DNA of 64,000 nucleotides from Scilla litardierei (lineage: Eukaryota; Streptophyta; Magnoliopsida; Asparagales; Asparagaceae), in contig CM061132.1 in NCBI GenBank assembly GCA_030789695.1, positions 162,155,442 through 162,219,441 on the forward strand, in the 5' to 3' direction. Both the position numbers and the translations under genes were made by a program. A model generated the notes under the pieces. The model searched no databases and had not been told where the DNA came from. It was given only the letters and a program-made list of their open reading frames with translations. Position 1 is the stretch's first letter; each line of letters starts with the position of its first letter. Below are positions 1 to 10,989 of this stretch, one piece after another.

Positions 1-1156
1 TACTTGAGGATTTTTTGCAACCCAACCCATACAACAAACCAACTTACTACCACACCTAGTGTGGATTTTACAAACATTTTCTTGAAGATAAAGATTACAA
101 TTTTTTTTCTTATAGCCAATGTAATTGAATCTTTGTGTATATTGTGAATGGCTAAGAAAATACTTCTCTAAAGATCTCAAATATGAAATTTAAAGTAAGG
201 AGATCAAAAGAAAAACTTTGATTCAATCTCAAGTAAATAATATGAAGCTCTTGAGAGATTGAATCAACTTTTGGGGAAGAAAATCTTTTGCTCAAAAGCT
301 TTAGAGAGAATACAACATTTGCCAAGAAGGATGAGATTTTGATTGTGAAATTTCAGCACATGAGATGAATTTGAATGCTTAGAAAACTAGTTGAAATCAA
401 GTTAAATTCTTCAAAAAAGTTAGTGCAAAAATCCCATATCAAACCCCATTAAATAGGCCACAATTTTGCACAAGCAGATTGACCAAACAGCCCTTCCAAT
501 AGATAGAAAAAACGGCTAGAAATCTGACCGTTGTAGGCTGGCTGGTAGCTGTTAATCAACTACTATATAAGTACTACATGGCCATTAGTCTACTAGTAAT
601 TATGCACCAGTCGATTAGCCAGGTAATGACAGGACTCTAGAGAACATAGATTCTCAGGGAGTCGACTACAATACAACTAGGAGTCGACTACTATCCTGAC
701 ACGTCTAAACTAAGTCATGATATGGCGAGGGTTTGATATACAACTTTGGAATATGAGTTTTGAATATAATTAAAACATTTTAAAACAACTAAAATCATTT
801 TCCTAAGTGTGTGTGGCATTATCATTCTAAGACTAGTACCAAAAATATAAAATACATCACTCACACTACTAGACACGACTAGAAGTCTTGATGTATTTTC
901 CTTTACTCTTGAGTTTTTTTGAGGAGCTTTGCACTTCATAAATCCTTGGATGAGTTTCGAATCTTCAATATTAAGCTCCAATCCATAGATTCACCAAGAT
1001 TCAAGCTTTTAATTTTATGTCGTCATTATCTTTAAGCTTGAGTTGGCCATTGTTAACTTTAATAACTACGCTCACAAATCATCTCGCAAATCATCATTAA
1101 CAACATTAGTTGTTTGCTTATCATCAAAACCAACTTAGGGGTGATGCAATAAATAA
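1..1156 (-). repeat. Partial LTR of a SIRE-like Copia element (minus orientation)
   Basis: On the minus strand this stretch has the look of a SIRE-type Copia LTR: a TTTGATGATAAGCAAAC motif near its right edge resembles the GTTTGATGATAACAAACG motif near the start of the intact SIRE-like LTR at 54378. The right edge is followed by polypurine-tract-like motifs, as expected for the 3' LTR of a minus-strand element. Several GTCGACTA-type motifs lie at 590-700. The element runs off the left edge of the window, so LTR boundaries and TSD cannot be tested. No host coding sequence is seen here. The assignment is an inference from motif similarity and position. Confidence 0.45.
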
Positions 1157-1310
1157 GAGATCTCCCCTTTTTGACAATGATAAATAATTTGATAAAAATT
1201 ATGAAATTACAAAATTTAGATACTCCCCCCTGCACATATACATGATTGCTATGGATAAGTTACTCCCCTTGCATTAATGCTCGTTAGAGATACGCCTAAC
1301 ATTATTATTG
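1157..1310 (-). other. Cluster of polypurine-tract-like motifs
   Basis: Three C-rich motifs on the plus strand (around 1160, 1225 and 1263: ctccccttt, actcccccctg, actccccttg) read as A/G-rich polypurine tracts on the minus strand. Repeated polypurine tracts next to the 3' LTR are known from SIRE-type Copia elements and fit the LTR remnant on the left. Confidence 0.35.
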
Positions 1311-1475
1311 TCATTATCATAAAGTCGAAATTCTGCAATTAGAAATAACTGAACCATTGCATAATTTCCTCTTGAGACTATTAGCAAATGTCAAATTCAT
1401 GACTATGCTGGAAAATGGGAGGTAGACTTTTGCAACATGTATCATGCATCCTTATTGTATGGTACAAATGACATG

Positions 1476-1510
1476 GCATTTTGAGCATTTTGAGCATTTT
1501 GAGTATTTTG
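1476..1510. repeat. Short tandem repeat of GCATTTTGA
   Basis: A 9-bp unit (gcattttga) is repeated about four times, with a substitution in the last copy. It lies in non-coding sequence. Confidence 0.7.
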
Positions 1511-1699
1511 CCAGGAACCCTTGGTTTAGTGGTAAAAGGGTTTGATTTGGAAGCACTGTCCAAGGAGCTGGCTGCAGCTTTTAGTCAAATCAAAAAGGGA
1601 AAAAAATTGACTCGGTGATCTTATAAAAGAGATATAGGTTGTAAAAACCGAATTTGGATCATCTCATCTGCTTTACTACAAATGGATGGTCCACTTGTT

Positions 1700-1930
1700 G
1701 GGAACCGAACAATAGTCCCACATCGGTGAGGGATGTGTGGGTTTAAAATATGGCTAGGATTCTCCATTGGCATGAGGCCTTTTGGAAAAGCCCAAGAACA
1801 AAACCAATGGGACCGGTGGGCACAATTGGACAATATCATGTCAATGTGGATATTTGTGGGCCATGTTTAAACCTAACCACACTGCACCTCTTGTAAACGT
1901 CTACAAATAGTACAATTTTCTTGAATATAA
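1700..1930 (+). repeat. Dispersed-repeat-like segment with an snRNA-type promoter motif
   Basis: The segment starts with a TGTTGGGAACC motif, contains the upstream sequence element typical of plant snRNA promoters, a TATA-like stretch (TTTAAAATA, 1742-1750), a small stem (gaggcctttt/aaaagccc region near 1770-1790) and a tail with gtgggccatg. Similar sequences are, to my knowledge, widespread in plant intergenic DNA, so this is more likely a mobile or dispersed repeat than a functional snRNA gene. No known snRNA body was recognised downstream. Confidence 0.35.
1715..1725 (+). promoter_or_regulatory. Match to plant snRNA upstream sequence element (USE)
   Basis: GTCCCACATCG matches the conserved plant USE consensus (RTCCCACATCG). 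A TATA-like TTTAAAATA begins 16 bases after it. Whether the spacing supports RNA polymerase II or III transcription is unclear. Confidence 0.45.
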
Positions 1931-2352
1931 ATAACACCTTACATCCCTTGCGCTGCAGTCGTTCCTAATTTTATTCTTATCATCTTACGCTGAAAACCTA
2001 AAAATTTTGTTCCCATCCTAGTATGATTTATAATACAATTTTCCATATTCAAACTACAAAAGGAGAGAACTAAATATTCATGTATGAAATAACTAAAGTT
2101 CGTGTGAAAACTATCAGTAAAAATAACTAAAGTCGAGGAGCTATGATTCAAAACCCACAGTTGTAGGGCAAGCGTAAATTAAGAACCATCAACGGAACAC
2201 ACCAGTTTTTTATAGGCAGATCTATACCATCTGATGCATGCAGCTGCGCACAAAAAATTCTTTAATGGCAGATTTATAGGAAATGTAAGAGTATATATTC
2301 CCATGTTGTTCGAGGTTTAACATAGTGGAACTGGAATTGTTTTGTTCTTCAG

Positions 2353-3769
2353 GCCCAGGATTTGATTCCGGTTCGGTACCAGAACTGCCAAGCAGCAACA
2401 GGCAGAGGTTCCCCGGCCTGAGAGGTAATGTGTGTGGTGGAGATGGCTACAGATTATGTTAGGGCTCAACATTAATGTGGATTGACATGTATTTGCCTTT
2501 TTTTGCAGGGGAAAACTCGAAAAAGTCGCTCGAAGAAATGGTTACTGTCATATACATTGCATTATAATACGAATTATTCGCGTTCAATACACAAGCTTAA
2601 CTGAACTTTTCTTCTTTTCCTGTTTCGTTTACTCTTTCAGGTGAAGATCACCGGAAAAGAGTCCTTTCAGTGGGGTATGAAGCCATATTTTTTTCTATAT
2701 TTTTGATTGAATTTCTATAGAGAGCAAATGTAACAAGCACCCGGGCACATACACGGAACTATATATTAGAAGTAGTGAATGCAAGCATGTAGTTTGCTTT
2801 TAGTATGATGTGGCTTTGTTTATATATTATTTTTCTTTCTTTTTTGTGCATTTATATGGGTTTCTTCTTTCGTTTTGTTAAGTTGGAATTCTCTGTCTAG
2901 GTCTGGCTGCTGGCATGTACTCTGGGCTGACATATGGACTAAGAGAGGCTAGAGGTTCTCATGATTGGGTTAGTTCTTATGCACTGATTCCAATTTTTTG
3001 CACACACTTGTTGGGAAAATTCATTACAGAGTAAATTGCAGAAACAGTATCTATTCTATTTGCACACACTAATTCTTTTTGCATAGTTGTACTATTATCT
3101 TCCAATGCAAGAAATTAGCTGAAATTGCACCCGAAAATTAAGAGAAATAAATACCCTCTATATAGGGATAGTTTTTTTGCTAATATCTTAGATAAGGGAT
3201 GTATTAGTAATACCCCTATGCAAATACAACATGGCTATTTTCTGCAATTTACCCTTCATTGTATATCAGTTCATGTAACCTAGAAACTAGATTAGCTTGA
3301 TGAAAATTTTCTTGTCATTCTTGCTAATTTCTCTCGGTCGTGCAATCTTTCCAATTCTTTCTTTAGACCGCCTGTGTGTAGAGGCACAAACATGTATGCT
3401 ATGAGCCTATGAGGGTCACACATGACAATACACCTTATGATGCTAATAATTTTACTCATGTGTAGCTTGAAAACGCATCTTTTTGTTATATGCAAAAGTT
3501 GATAAAACAAGCAAGAGGAAAATCAGACAAGCTCCCTATCTGAAATCTGCACCGAAGAAATTTCTTGGACAAACAAAACTTGGGCTAATTATTGGAAGGA
3601 TTTATGTTCGAGTTATTTGGTGCAGAAAAACAGCGCCGTGGCAGGGGCAATCACCGGAGCTGCTCTAGCACTGACTGCAGAGGATACCACGCATGAGCAG
3701 GTGGTTCAATGCGCCATCACTGGAGCTGCGATCAGCACGGCAGCCAATCTCCTGACGGGGATCTTTTAG
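2353..3769 (+). CDS. OEP16-2: OEP16-2-like outer envelope pore protein (5' exons not seen)
   Basis: Five exons with GT-AG introns and matching phases are visible: 2353-2424, 2509-2540, 2641-2674, 2901-2968 and 3626-3769 (TAG stop). They encode about 115 residues of a Tim17/Tim22/Tim23-family protein. Key segments are GKESFQWGLAAGMYSGLTYG, HDWKNSAVAGAITGAALAL and the end ISTAANLLTGIF, which match the seed-type OEP16 channel (OEP16-2) as I remember the Arabidopsis protein. Glycine/alanine-rich helices typical of the fold are at the joins of exons 3-5. In the family these proteins form a small amino-acid-selective channel in the plastid outer envelope. The N-terminal exon or exons (first helix region) are not found between 1 and 2352, where a retroelement LTR lies; they may be further upstream or lost. 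The last intron hosts a MITE (3029-3254). Confidence 0.85.
3029..3254. mobile_element. Mutator-like MITE in the last OEP16-2 intron
   Basis: A 226-bp element starts with GAGTAAATTGCAGAAA and ends with the inverted counterpart (TTTTCTGCAATTTACCC). It is flanked by 9-bp sequences ttcattaca (3020-3028) and ttcattgta (3255-3263), matching at 7 of 9 positions, as expected of an aged 9-bp Mutator-type TSD. There is no coding capacity. The same terminal sequence occurs in the element at 10764-12767. Confidence 0.75.
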
Positions 3770-4330
3770 TCCTTGCTGCCTCCAATTAAATCTTGGTGTT
3801 AAAAACTTGTTTTTTTTATTCGCCAAGGAGCTAGTGATAACTGGGATGTCTTGGTGTAATTTGGCTCTAATGCGGACTATTAGTTGCCTAGGTTTCTGTC
3901 CATGTTTTCTATTCACTTAACTTCTAGTGGTGTATGCTCAAGTTTTGCATGTCGCTTTATTTGTCCGTATATGCTTGATCAAGTCGAAGCCAGTCTGATT
4001 ACTTGACGTTTTTATTGCTGGAGTCCGACTCCGAGTTCATCTTTGTTTACATTTTTACGTCTTGTTTTTGCCTAAATTTAGTGGATCTAAGGAATAATTC
4101 GTTAACCATTTTGCTTATTACACATACTCAAAACAAAGGAAATTGCTCAGTTCACATGCCACAATACCAATAACACACTTCTCTTTCCGATGTATCTATA
4201 ATAATAATAATATCCTTATTTCACTTTGCAAGTGGAATTGCCTGCTACACATACCCAAAACAAATGGAATTGATCAAATCTTTGATATGTTGATACTTCA
4301 AGCAAATTGTTTCTAAGGGATTGATAACAG
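3770..4330. other. 3' flank of OEP16-2, no feature seen
   Basis: AT-rich sequence including the probable 3' UTR of the OEP16-2-like gene and a short ATA microsatellite near 4200. No gene or repeat was recognised up to the Copia insertion. Confidence 0.5.
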
Positions 4331-4335
4331 CTAAT

Positions 4336-4798
4336 TGTTGTGATTCTCACTGATCACTACAAGAATTACTGGTCACGGTAAAACAGTAAAAATGGAGAGT
4401 AAAAAAAAAGGTTTAACTATTTCTCATCAGGAAATAAATTTACACACTCTAGGGTAAACAACAAAAAAAACTCACTAAAATTTTACCTCTTTGGGGTAAC
4501 TTCCCTCTCTGGGGTAATTTCCTCTCACCGGAGAAATCCCTCACTCTTACACCTCTCTAGGTAACTGCATCTCTTCTTTCTCTCGAAGAAGAGAACTCGT
4601 TGTGTTGGGATGTCTTTCAAAACCTCTGCCTTCATCCCCATTTATAGAGACGAGTGATGGAACAATAACGTCATCAATGACGTTTTTAGATTGACTAATC
4701 AATACGATTCGTATCCCCTTGAAATTGCAATTCAATTTGGCTTCTTTTGGAAAGGGGCGTTTTGGACTTTGGGGGCATGTCGACAGCTGGCACTTTCA
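4336..4798 (-). repeat. 3' LTR of the Copia element
   Basis: 463 bp, starting TGTTGTGATTCTC and ending CTTTCA on the plus strand. It pairs with 8957-9441. Confidence 0.93.
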
Positions 4799-4815
4799 AT
4801 TCTCCCCCTCCAGCT
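4799..4815 (-). other. Polypurine tract
   Basis: The minus strand reads GCTGGAGGGGGAGAAT directly before the 3' LTR, the expected plus-strand priming site. Confidence 0.85.
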
Positions 4816-4831
4816 GCATCAAAAATGATTG

Positions 4832-7800
4832 TCACTTAACAACCATCCCAGCTTTGTCTATGCACAGCTCCAGCTTCTCTCGTGTCACCACCTTCGTGAA
4901 CATATCTGCTGGATTCTCCTTTGTGTGGATCTTCACTAGTCTCAACAGTTGTTGATCCATCACCTCCCGTATCCAATGATACCGAATGTCAATGTGATTT
5001 GTCCGAGCATGATACATCGAATTCTTGCTCAGATCTAAAGCACTTTGACTATCACAATGTACCATGTACATTTTCTGCTTGATCCCTAATTCTTGAAGAA
5101 ATCGCTTTAACCACAACATTTCCTTACCAGCTTCTGTAATTGCAAGATACTCTGCCTCTGTTGTGGATAGCGCAATACACTTCTGCAATCTTGATTACCA
5201 GGACACAGCTCCCCCTGCAAAAGTGTAGACAAATCCTGATGTAGATTTTCTAATATCAAGATCTCCAGCCATATCTGAATCTGTATAGCCCTCCAAGATT
5301 AGATCAGCTTCTCCGTAGCATAGACATGCCTTTGAAGTACCCTTCAGGTATCGAAGAATCCACTTGACCGCCTCCCAATGTTCATTTCCTGGATTAGAAA
5401 GGAATCGGCTCACCATTCCCACCGCATGGGCAATGTCAGGACGTGTACACACCATTGCATACATCAAACTCCCAACTGTTGAAGAATAAGGTATCGATGA
5501 CATCTCCTTCGTCTCTTTCTTGGATGAAGGGCTTGATTTCCTGCTCAACTTGAAGTGGTTGGCCAATGGAATGCTAACTGGTTTGGCATGATCCATCTTG
5601 AATCTCTTGATCACGCGTTCAACGCACTTCTCCTGAGATAGCCATAGCTTGTTGACTATCTGCATTCCCAGAATTTGTTGAGCCGGACCTAAGTCTTTCA
5701 TATCAAAAGACTTGGAGAGTTCCTTCTTCAACTGGCTGATTTTTGTTGCATCTTGTCCAACGATCAACATATCGTCGACATATAAAAGCAATGCAACGAA
5801 GTTACCGTCTGGACACTGCTGTGTATAAACACACTGGTCTGCAGCGGTCCTTTTGTAGCCTTGACTCATCATGAATGAGTCGAACTTCATGTTCCACTGT
5901 CGTGGTGCTTGCTTGAGTCCGTACAGACTCTTCTTCAGCTTGCATACGAGGTTTTCTTTGCCTGAAACCTCGAAACCTTCTGGCTGCTCCATGTAGATTT
6001 CTTCATGTAGATCACCATGAAGAAATGTTGTCTTGACATCCATCTGCTCAAGGTCTAAATTTAACCTGGCTACCAATCCGAGGATGACGCGGATTGAAGC
6101 CATCTTCACAACAGGTGAAAAGATCTTTTCAAAGTCAATACCTTTCTTCTGAAGGAATCCTTTGACCACCAGCCGAGCTTTGTGTTTCACCATCTTTCCG
6201 TTGCCATCTTTCTTGAGCTTGAACACCCACTTGTTCTTCAGCGCCTTCTTTCATTGTGGAAGCTTGACCAACTCATAAGTAGAATTCTTTTGCAGAGATT
6301 CCATCTCATCCAGCATAGCTTGCAGCCAGCTTTCTTTGTTCTTGTGAGATATTGCTTCATGGAAACTCTCTGGCTCCCCCTCTTCAGAAAGTAGAAGATA
6401 TTCAGCTTCTGAATATCTGGTTGATGGAATCCGGGCTCGTTCAGATCTCCGTACTTGTGAGTTGTTGACTTCAGGAGGCGTACCATCATCTGCCTGCGGT
6501 GATGGTGGTGCAGTATTTGTTGGAAAGGGTTGTGGCTCCCCCTGCTCAGCATCCGCCTCTTCTTCCACGTCTTGTTCAACAGCTTCGTCTTCTTCTTGTA
6601 TTTCTTCATGCACCTCTTCGTATTACGTTGGTGCTGGTTCTGGAACAATGTCTTTAGCACTTGAGCTTGCAGTTGAAGACGCCATGGGCTTTTCAATGTC
6701 TTCCAATGTCCGATTTTCTTGGATCAGCACATCCCTGCTCCGAATCACCTTCTTCGTCTTTGGGTCCCATAACATGTACCCAAATTCTTCATCTCCATAG
6801 CCGATGAAGATACAAGGAATGGTCTTTGCATCAAGCTTCTGCCTTTGCTCCTTGGATACATGTGCAAAGGCTAAGCAACCGAATACCCTCAAGTGGGAGT
6901 ATGAGGGATTCTTACCAGACCACACCTTCGCTGGAATCGCGAAATCCAAACGTACTGATGGTGATCTGTTGATGAGGTAGCAGGCGGCACGAATAGCTTC
7001 CCCCCAGAATGGCTTTGGTAGCTTAGCCATACTGAGCATGCTTCTGACCTTCTCCATGATCGTCCGGTTCATCCTTTCAGTTACGCCATTGTGTTGTGGA
7101 GTGCGAGGAACCGTCTTCTCATATCTAATGTTTTGACTTCTGCAGTAGACATCGAATGCTCTAGAAGTGTATTCGCCTCCATTGTCTGAGCGGAGGCACT
7201 TTGACTTCTTTCCTGTCTCACGTTCGACCATGACGTAAAACATCTTGAAGAAGTCAAGCACTTGGTCTTCCGTCCTTAAGAAGTAGATCCACAACTTCCG
7301 AGAAGAATCATCAATGAAGGTCAGAAAATACATATTGCCACCCAGCGATTCAACCTCCAAGGGACCGCAAACATCAGAGTGTACCAGACTGAGTAACTCT
7401 GATCTCCTTGTTGAAGAAGAACTGAAGGAGACTCGATGTTGCTTGCCAATTAAGCAATGCTGACAAGGATCTAGTCCATCATCCTTAGTGATTGAGATCA
7501 GCTCCTTCTTTGTCAAGAGAGATAACCTTCTCTCACTCATGTGACCACGTCGTTGGTGCCACAGACTTGGAGTAGCCTCACGTTCCACCACGTTAAGGCT
7601 GTCGGTACATATCTTCACATGAGTTTTGTATAACGTACCACAAATGTGCCCCTTTGCGATAATCATGTCACCTTTCGTCATTCTCCATGTGTCGTTGCTG
7701 AAGTGATTGTCGAAGCCCTGTTTGTCAAGGGCTGTCCCAGAGAGCAAGTTCAGCCGGAGATCTGGCACATGGCGGACATCCTTTAGCGTGATTGTGCAGC

Positions 7801-8845
7801 CGACGTTCGTCTGAATCCGAACGTCGCCAATTCCCACGATCTTGCAGGAACTTGTATTCCCCATCTTCACGGTGCCAAAGTCTCCTGCCTTGTAGTTGGT
7901 GAAGAAGTCACTTCGAGGAGTGGCGTGGAATGATGCTGCTGTATCAACCACCCACTCGCTGTCCTGGTTGGAAACGTGAAGGCATGTCTATTCTTAGATA
8001 GAGCAGATAGCCACTTCTCCGATACAAGTGACTAACGCCTCTCCATCCTTCGTCTTCTGTTGAGAACCATTTTGACCTTGTTCTCACAACAGCTTCCGGC
8101 AGTTTTTCTTCATGTGGCCCTCCATGCCACAATGGTAACACTTGTAGGTAGGCCTACTCCCGTCTGTGGACCTACCACATCTTTTGCTCCTGCCTCTGCC
8201 CCAGCTTCGACCACCTCCTTGTTGTCTTCCTCGAGTCTCTGTCATGAGGGCATGTGATTGGTCGGTGCCCGCTTCTTTTCTCCTGGCATCCTCGTTGAAG
8301 AGTGCATCCTTAACCATAGACATGGTAAGTTTGTCGTTTGGGGCCGAATTGCTGAGAGAGACCACCAACGTCTCCCAGTTGTCCGGAAGAGAACTGAGAA
8401 GAAGAAGAGCTTGCTCTTCATCCCCAAGCTGTAACTCCACCGCAGATAGTTGATTCACCAGGCTCTGGAACTCGCTCGTGTGCTCCGCAACGGAAGTTCC
8501 ACTCCACAGCTTCAAATTTACCAGTCGCCTCATTAACAAGGCTTTGTTTCGAGCGGTCTTGGCTTGGTACATGTCCTCTAGCTTTTGCCAGAGGGCATAT
8601 GCGTCCGTCTCATGTGCAACATGGTGGAAGACGCTGTGATCGATCCATTGTCGGATTTGACCGATCGTCTTTCGATTCATCTTATTCCAGTCAGCTTCTT
8701 TGGTGGATTCCGGCTTTACTCCTTTGACCTCCAATGGGTCAAATAAATCTTTACAACTGAGGAGATCCTCCATTCGAGGTCTCCATAGTGTGTAATTTAT
8801 GGCCGTCAGTTTGACCATAGCTCCTGACGATGATGACTCTTCCAT
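4832..8845 (-). pseudogene. Copia gag-pol polyprotein with six premature stops
   Basis: A single frame of about 1,337 codons runs from the ATG at 8845 (MEESSSSG) to the stop at 4832. Domains in order: UBN2-type gag; CCHC zinc knuckle (CYHCGMEGHMKKNC, near 8100); aspartic protease (WVVDTAAS, alanine where DTGAS is usual); GAG-pre-integrase (LWHQRRGH, CQHC); integrase core with D (HSDVCG), D (SDNGGEY) and E (NGVTERMN); reverse transcriptase with YVDD at 5771-5782; RNase H (STTEAEY, HCDSQSAL). In-frame stops lie at 8084-8086, 7994-7996, 7988-7990, 6623-6625, 6251-6253 and 5195-5197. No frameshift is needed anywhere, since all open blocks are in the same frame. The copy is inactive by itself but its LTRs and signals are well kept. 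Confidence 0.92.
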
Positions 8846-8942
8846 TGATATTTTGAAGAGGAAAAAAAGAATGGTAAAAAACTTTTTGCCTCCCAAAAAT
8901 TTCACTCCGCCTTTTTTACTCTTTCACACACAGCTAACCCGG

Positions 8943-8954
8943 GCTCTAGTACCA
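8943..8954 (-). other. Primer binding site (tRNA-Met type)
   Basis: On the minus strand the bases just after the 5' LTR read TGGTACTAGAGC, close to the canonical tRNA-initiator-Met primer site TGGTATCAGAGC. Confidence 0.8.
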
Positions 8955-8956
8955 CT

Positions 8957-9441
8957 TGTTGTGATTCTCATTGATCACTAGAAGAATTACTGGTTACAGT
9001 AAAACAGTAAAAATACTGATCACGGTAAAACAGTAAAAATGGAGAGAAAAAAAGTTTAGCTATTTCTCACCAGGAAATAAATTTACACACTCTAGGGTAA
9101 ACAACAAAAAAAACTCACTACAATTTTACCTCTCTAGGGTAACTTCCCTCTCTGGGGTAATTTCCTCTCACCGGAGAAATCTCTCACTCTTACACCTCTC
9201 TAGGTAACTGCCTCTCTTCTTTCTCTCGAAGAAGAGAACTCGTTGTGTTGGGATGTCTTTCAAAACCTCTGCCTTCATCCCCTTTTATAGAGATGAGTGA
9301 GGGAACAATAACGTCATCAATGACGTTTTTAGATTGACTAATCAATACGATTCGTATCCCCTTGAAATTGCAATTCAATTTGGCTTCTTTTGGAAAGGGA
9401 CGTTTTGGACTTTGGGGGCATGTCGGCAGCTGGCTCTTTCA
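8957..9441 (-). repeat. 5' LTR of the Copia element
   Basis: 485 bp. Compared with the other LTR it carries a tandem duplication of about 26 bp around 8990-9040 (the ggtaaaacagtaaaaat motif occurs twice). A TATA box (CTATAAAAGG on the minus strand) lies at about 9284-9296. Confidence 0.93.
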
Positions 9442-10763
9442 CTAATTAGGAGGGGGCTGTGGAGATTAATTAGGATGTTAATAACAATTAATTAGGTGGT
9501 TTAAGTGGTATGTGTACTAAGTAAATGGTTTACAATAGAAAGAGACTATGGAGGGGGGTTGGGAAGCGGAAGGGGTTTGTGGAGGAGGCGGATTTGTTTT
9601 GTTTTTTGTTTTTTGTTTTTTGTTTTTTGTTTTTTGTTTTTTGTTTTTGTTTTTTGTTTTTTGTTTTGTTTTGTTTTTTTTTTGGGGGGGGGGTAACTGA
9701 CGAGGGGATTGGGATCAATTGAGGCGACGAGGGGATGGTGAGAGGAGGAGGGGGCTGGAAAGGAGCTCGCATACGAGGGGCTGTGGCATGTGGCTCGGTT
9801 GGAGGGGTTGTTTGGGGGGAGGGGAGCGGGGGAGGTGGGGCGGCCGACGATGGGTCGAGGAGCGGGGGAGTGGGCATGGTATGTGTATTAAGCAAACTTT
9901 GAGCTGTGATGGGGAGATTAATTAGGAGATAGATAACAACTAATTAGAAGGCTATGAGAAAATTTGAGAGTATCTTGGGATTTTTGAAAAGGGTATTGTT
10001 TACATTTTTTAAAAATTAAGGGGTATGTGAACCAAGCAAAAAGGTGTCTTTGCATGGCAATTCCCAATATCACGATTCACAAATAACGCATCCTATTTTA
10101 TTTGCTACAAATGACAATTTATTTGCTAATAAACATTTTTTTGATTTAAACATAAAATTTTAGCTTTTTATGGGGACAAAAAGATTTGAACACACGTCTC
10201 TTATAATTTTTTTGATACATCGGAAAACAAGAATTGAACCATGTAGCTCTCACAACGGAAGGAGTGCAAACACCCCCAAGCCAATTGGCTCGGATGCACA
10301 TCTCTTATTTGAAAGCCAAACGAACTAACCAATAAGCAATTAGCATTTATTAATGAAATATTTTTATTTTTTTTTAAATAATTATGCTATAATACTATTA
10401 TCACTTTATGCAGCCGAACTATTACTAAATATGTCATGATTATTTCCGAGAACGTCTGAATATACATAGTATTAACGAATTAAATACTAATTTTTTTTAG
10501 AAAAAATACATTTTAATTTTTTTTATTTAAAATGAGCATGTGAACTTTTCAGTTCTCACAATTTTCTTTATAATCAAACATTAAAAAGAATCTCATTCCA
10601 TTTTCATTTTCATTTTGTTCCTATTATATTTTCATTTCATTTTTCTCTGTTTTCTCTCAATCCAAATACATGCTTAATAACAGTCAGCATGGGCGAGGGA
10701 TCAGCATACTTTGGGGAAAAAAGACCAGGGGGTTGGAATTAAAATAAGTTGCAATTCAAATAA
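9442..10763. other. Intergenic, low-complexity and AT-rich
   Basis: No gene is seen. A G-rich stretch (9540-9870) surrounds a TTTTTTG repeat. Two similar modules, near 9446-9530 and 9868-9955, each combine a gtatgtgta(c/t)taag motif with a gagattaattagga motif, in opposite order, suggesting a decayed repeat pair. From 10050 to 10700 the sequence is AT-rich with no recognisable feature. Confidence 0.5.
9596..9679. repeat. TTTTTTG-type microsatellite
   Basis: About eleven units of T(4-6)G in a row, followed by T and G homopolymer runs (9670-9691). Apparent open frames across it are artefacts of the repeat. Confidence 0.9.
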
Positions 10764-10989
10764 GGGTAAATTGCAGAAAAATACCCTCACGTTTGCCATT
10801 TTTACGTAAATACCCTGATGTTAATTTTCATCAAAATATATACCCAAAACGTTTTTCGACGCTTTTAAGTTGATACCTTTTTTTAATTTTCCGTCCAAAA
10901 GACAGAAATTTGGATAAATTTACCCCTGAATGAGCCTTTTATAAGTTAATACTCTCACGTTTGGGCCTTTTATAAGTTAATACACTGAA

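Larger units (their letters stand above)
4336..9441 (-). mobile_element. Full-length Copia LTR retrotransposon
   Basis: The 5.1-kb element is bounded by LTRs 4336-4798 and 8957-9441, both TG...CA, and by a perfect 5-bp TSD ctaat (4331-4335 and 9442-9446). In minus orientation it has a primer binding site next to the right LTR, gag-pol in the order gag, protease, integrase, reverse transcriptase, RNase H (Copia order), and a polypurine tract next to the left LTR. The LTRs differ at a modest number of sites and by a 26-bp tandem duplication, so the insertion is not very recent. The sequence resembles the Tork/Tnt1 lineage, judged by eye only. Confidence 0.95.

Noticed and set aside
9596..9679. 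Interstitial telomere repeat
   Set aside because: The unit is TTTTTTG, not the plant telomere unit TTTAGGG.
9530..9895. Proline/serine and lysine-rich open frame on the minus strand
   Set aside because: It depends on the TTTTTTG microsatellite and adjoining G-rich tract; no homologous domain is visible.
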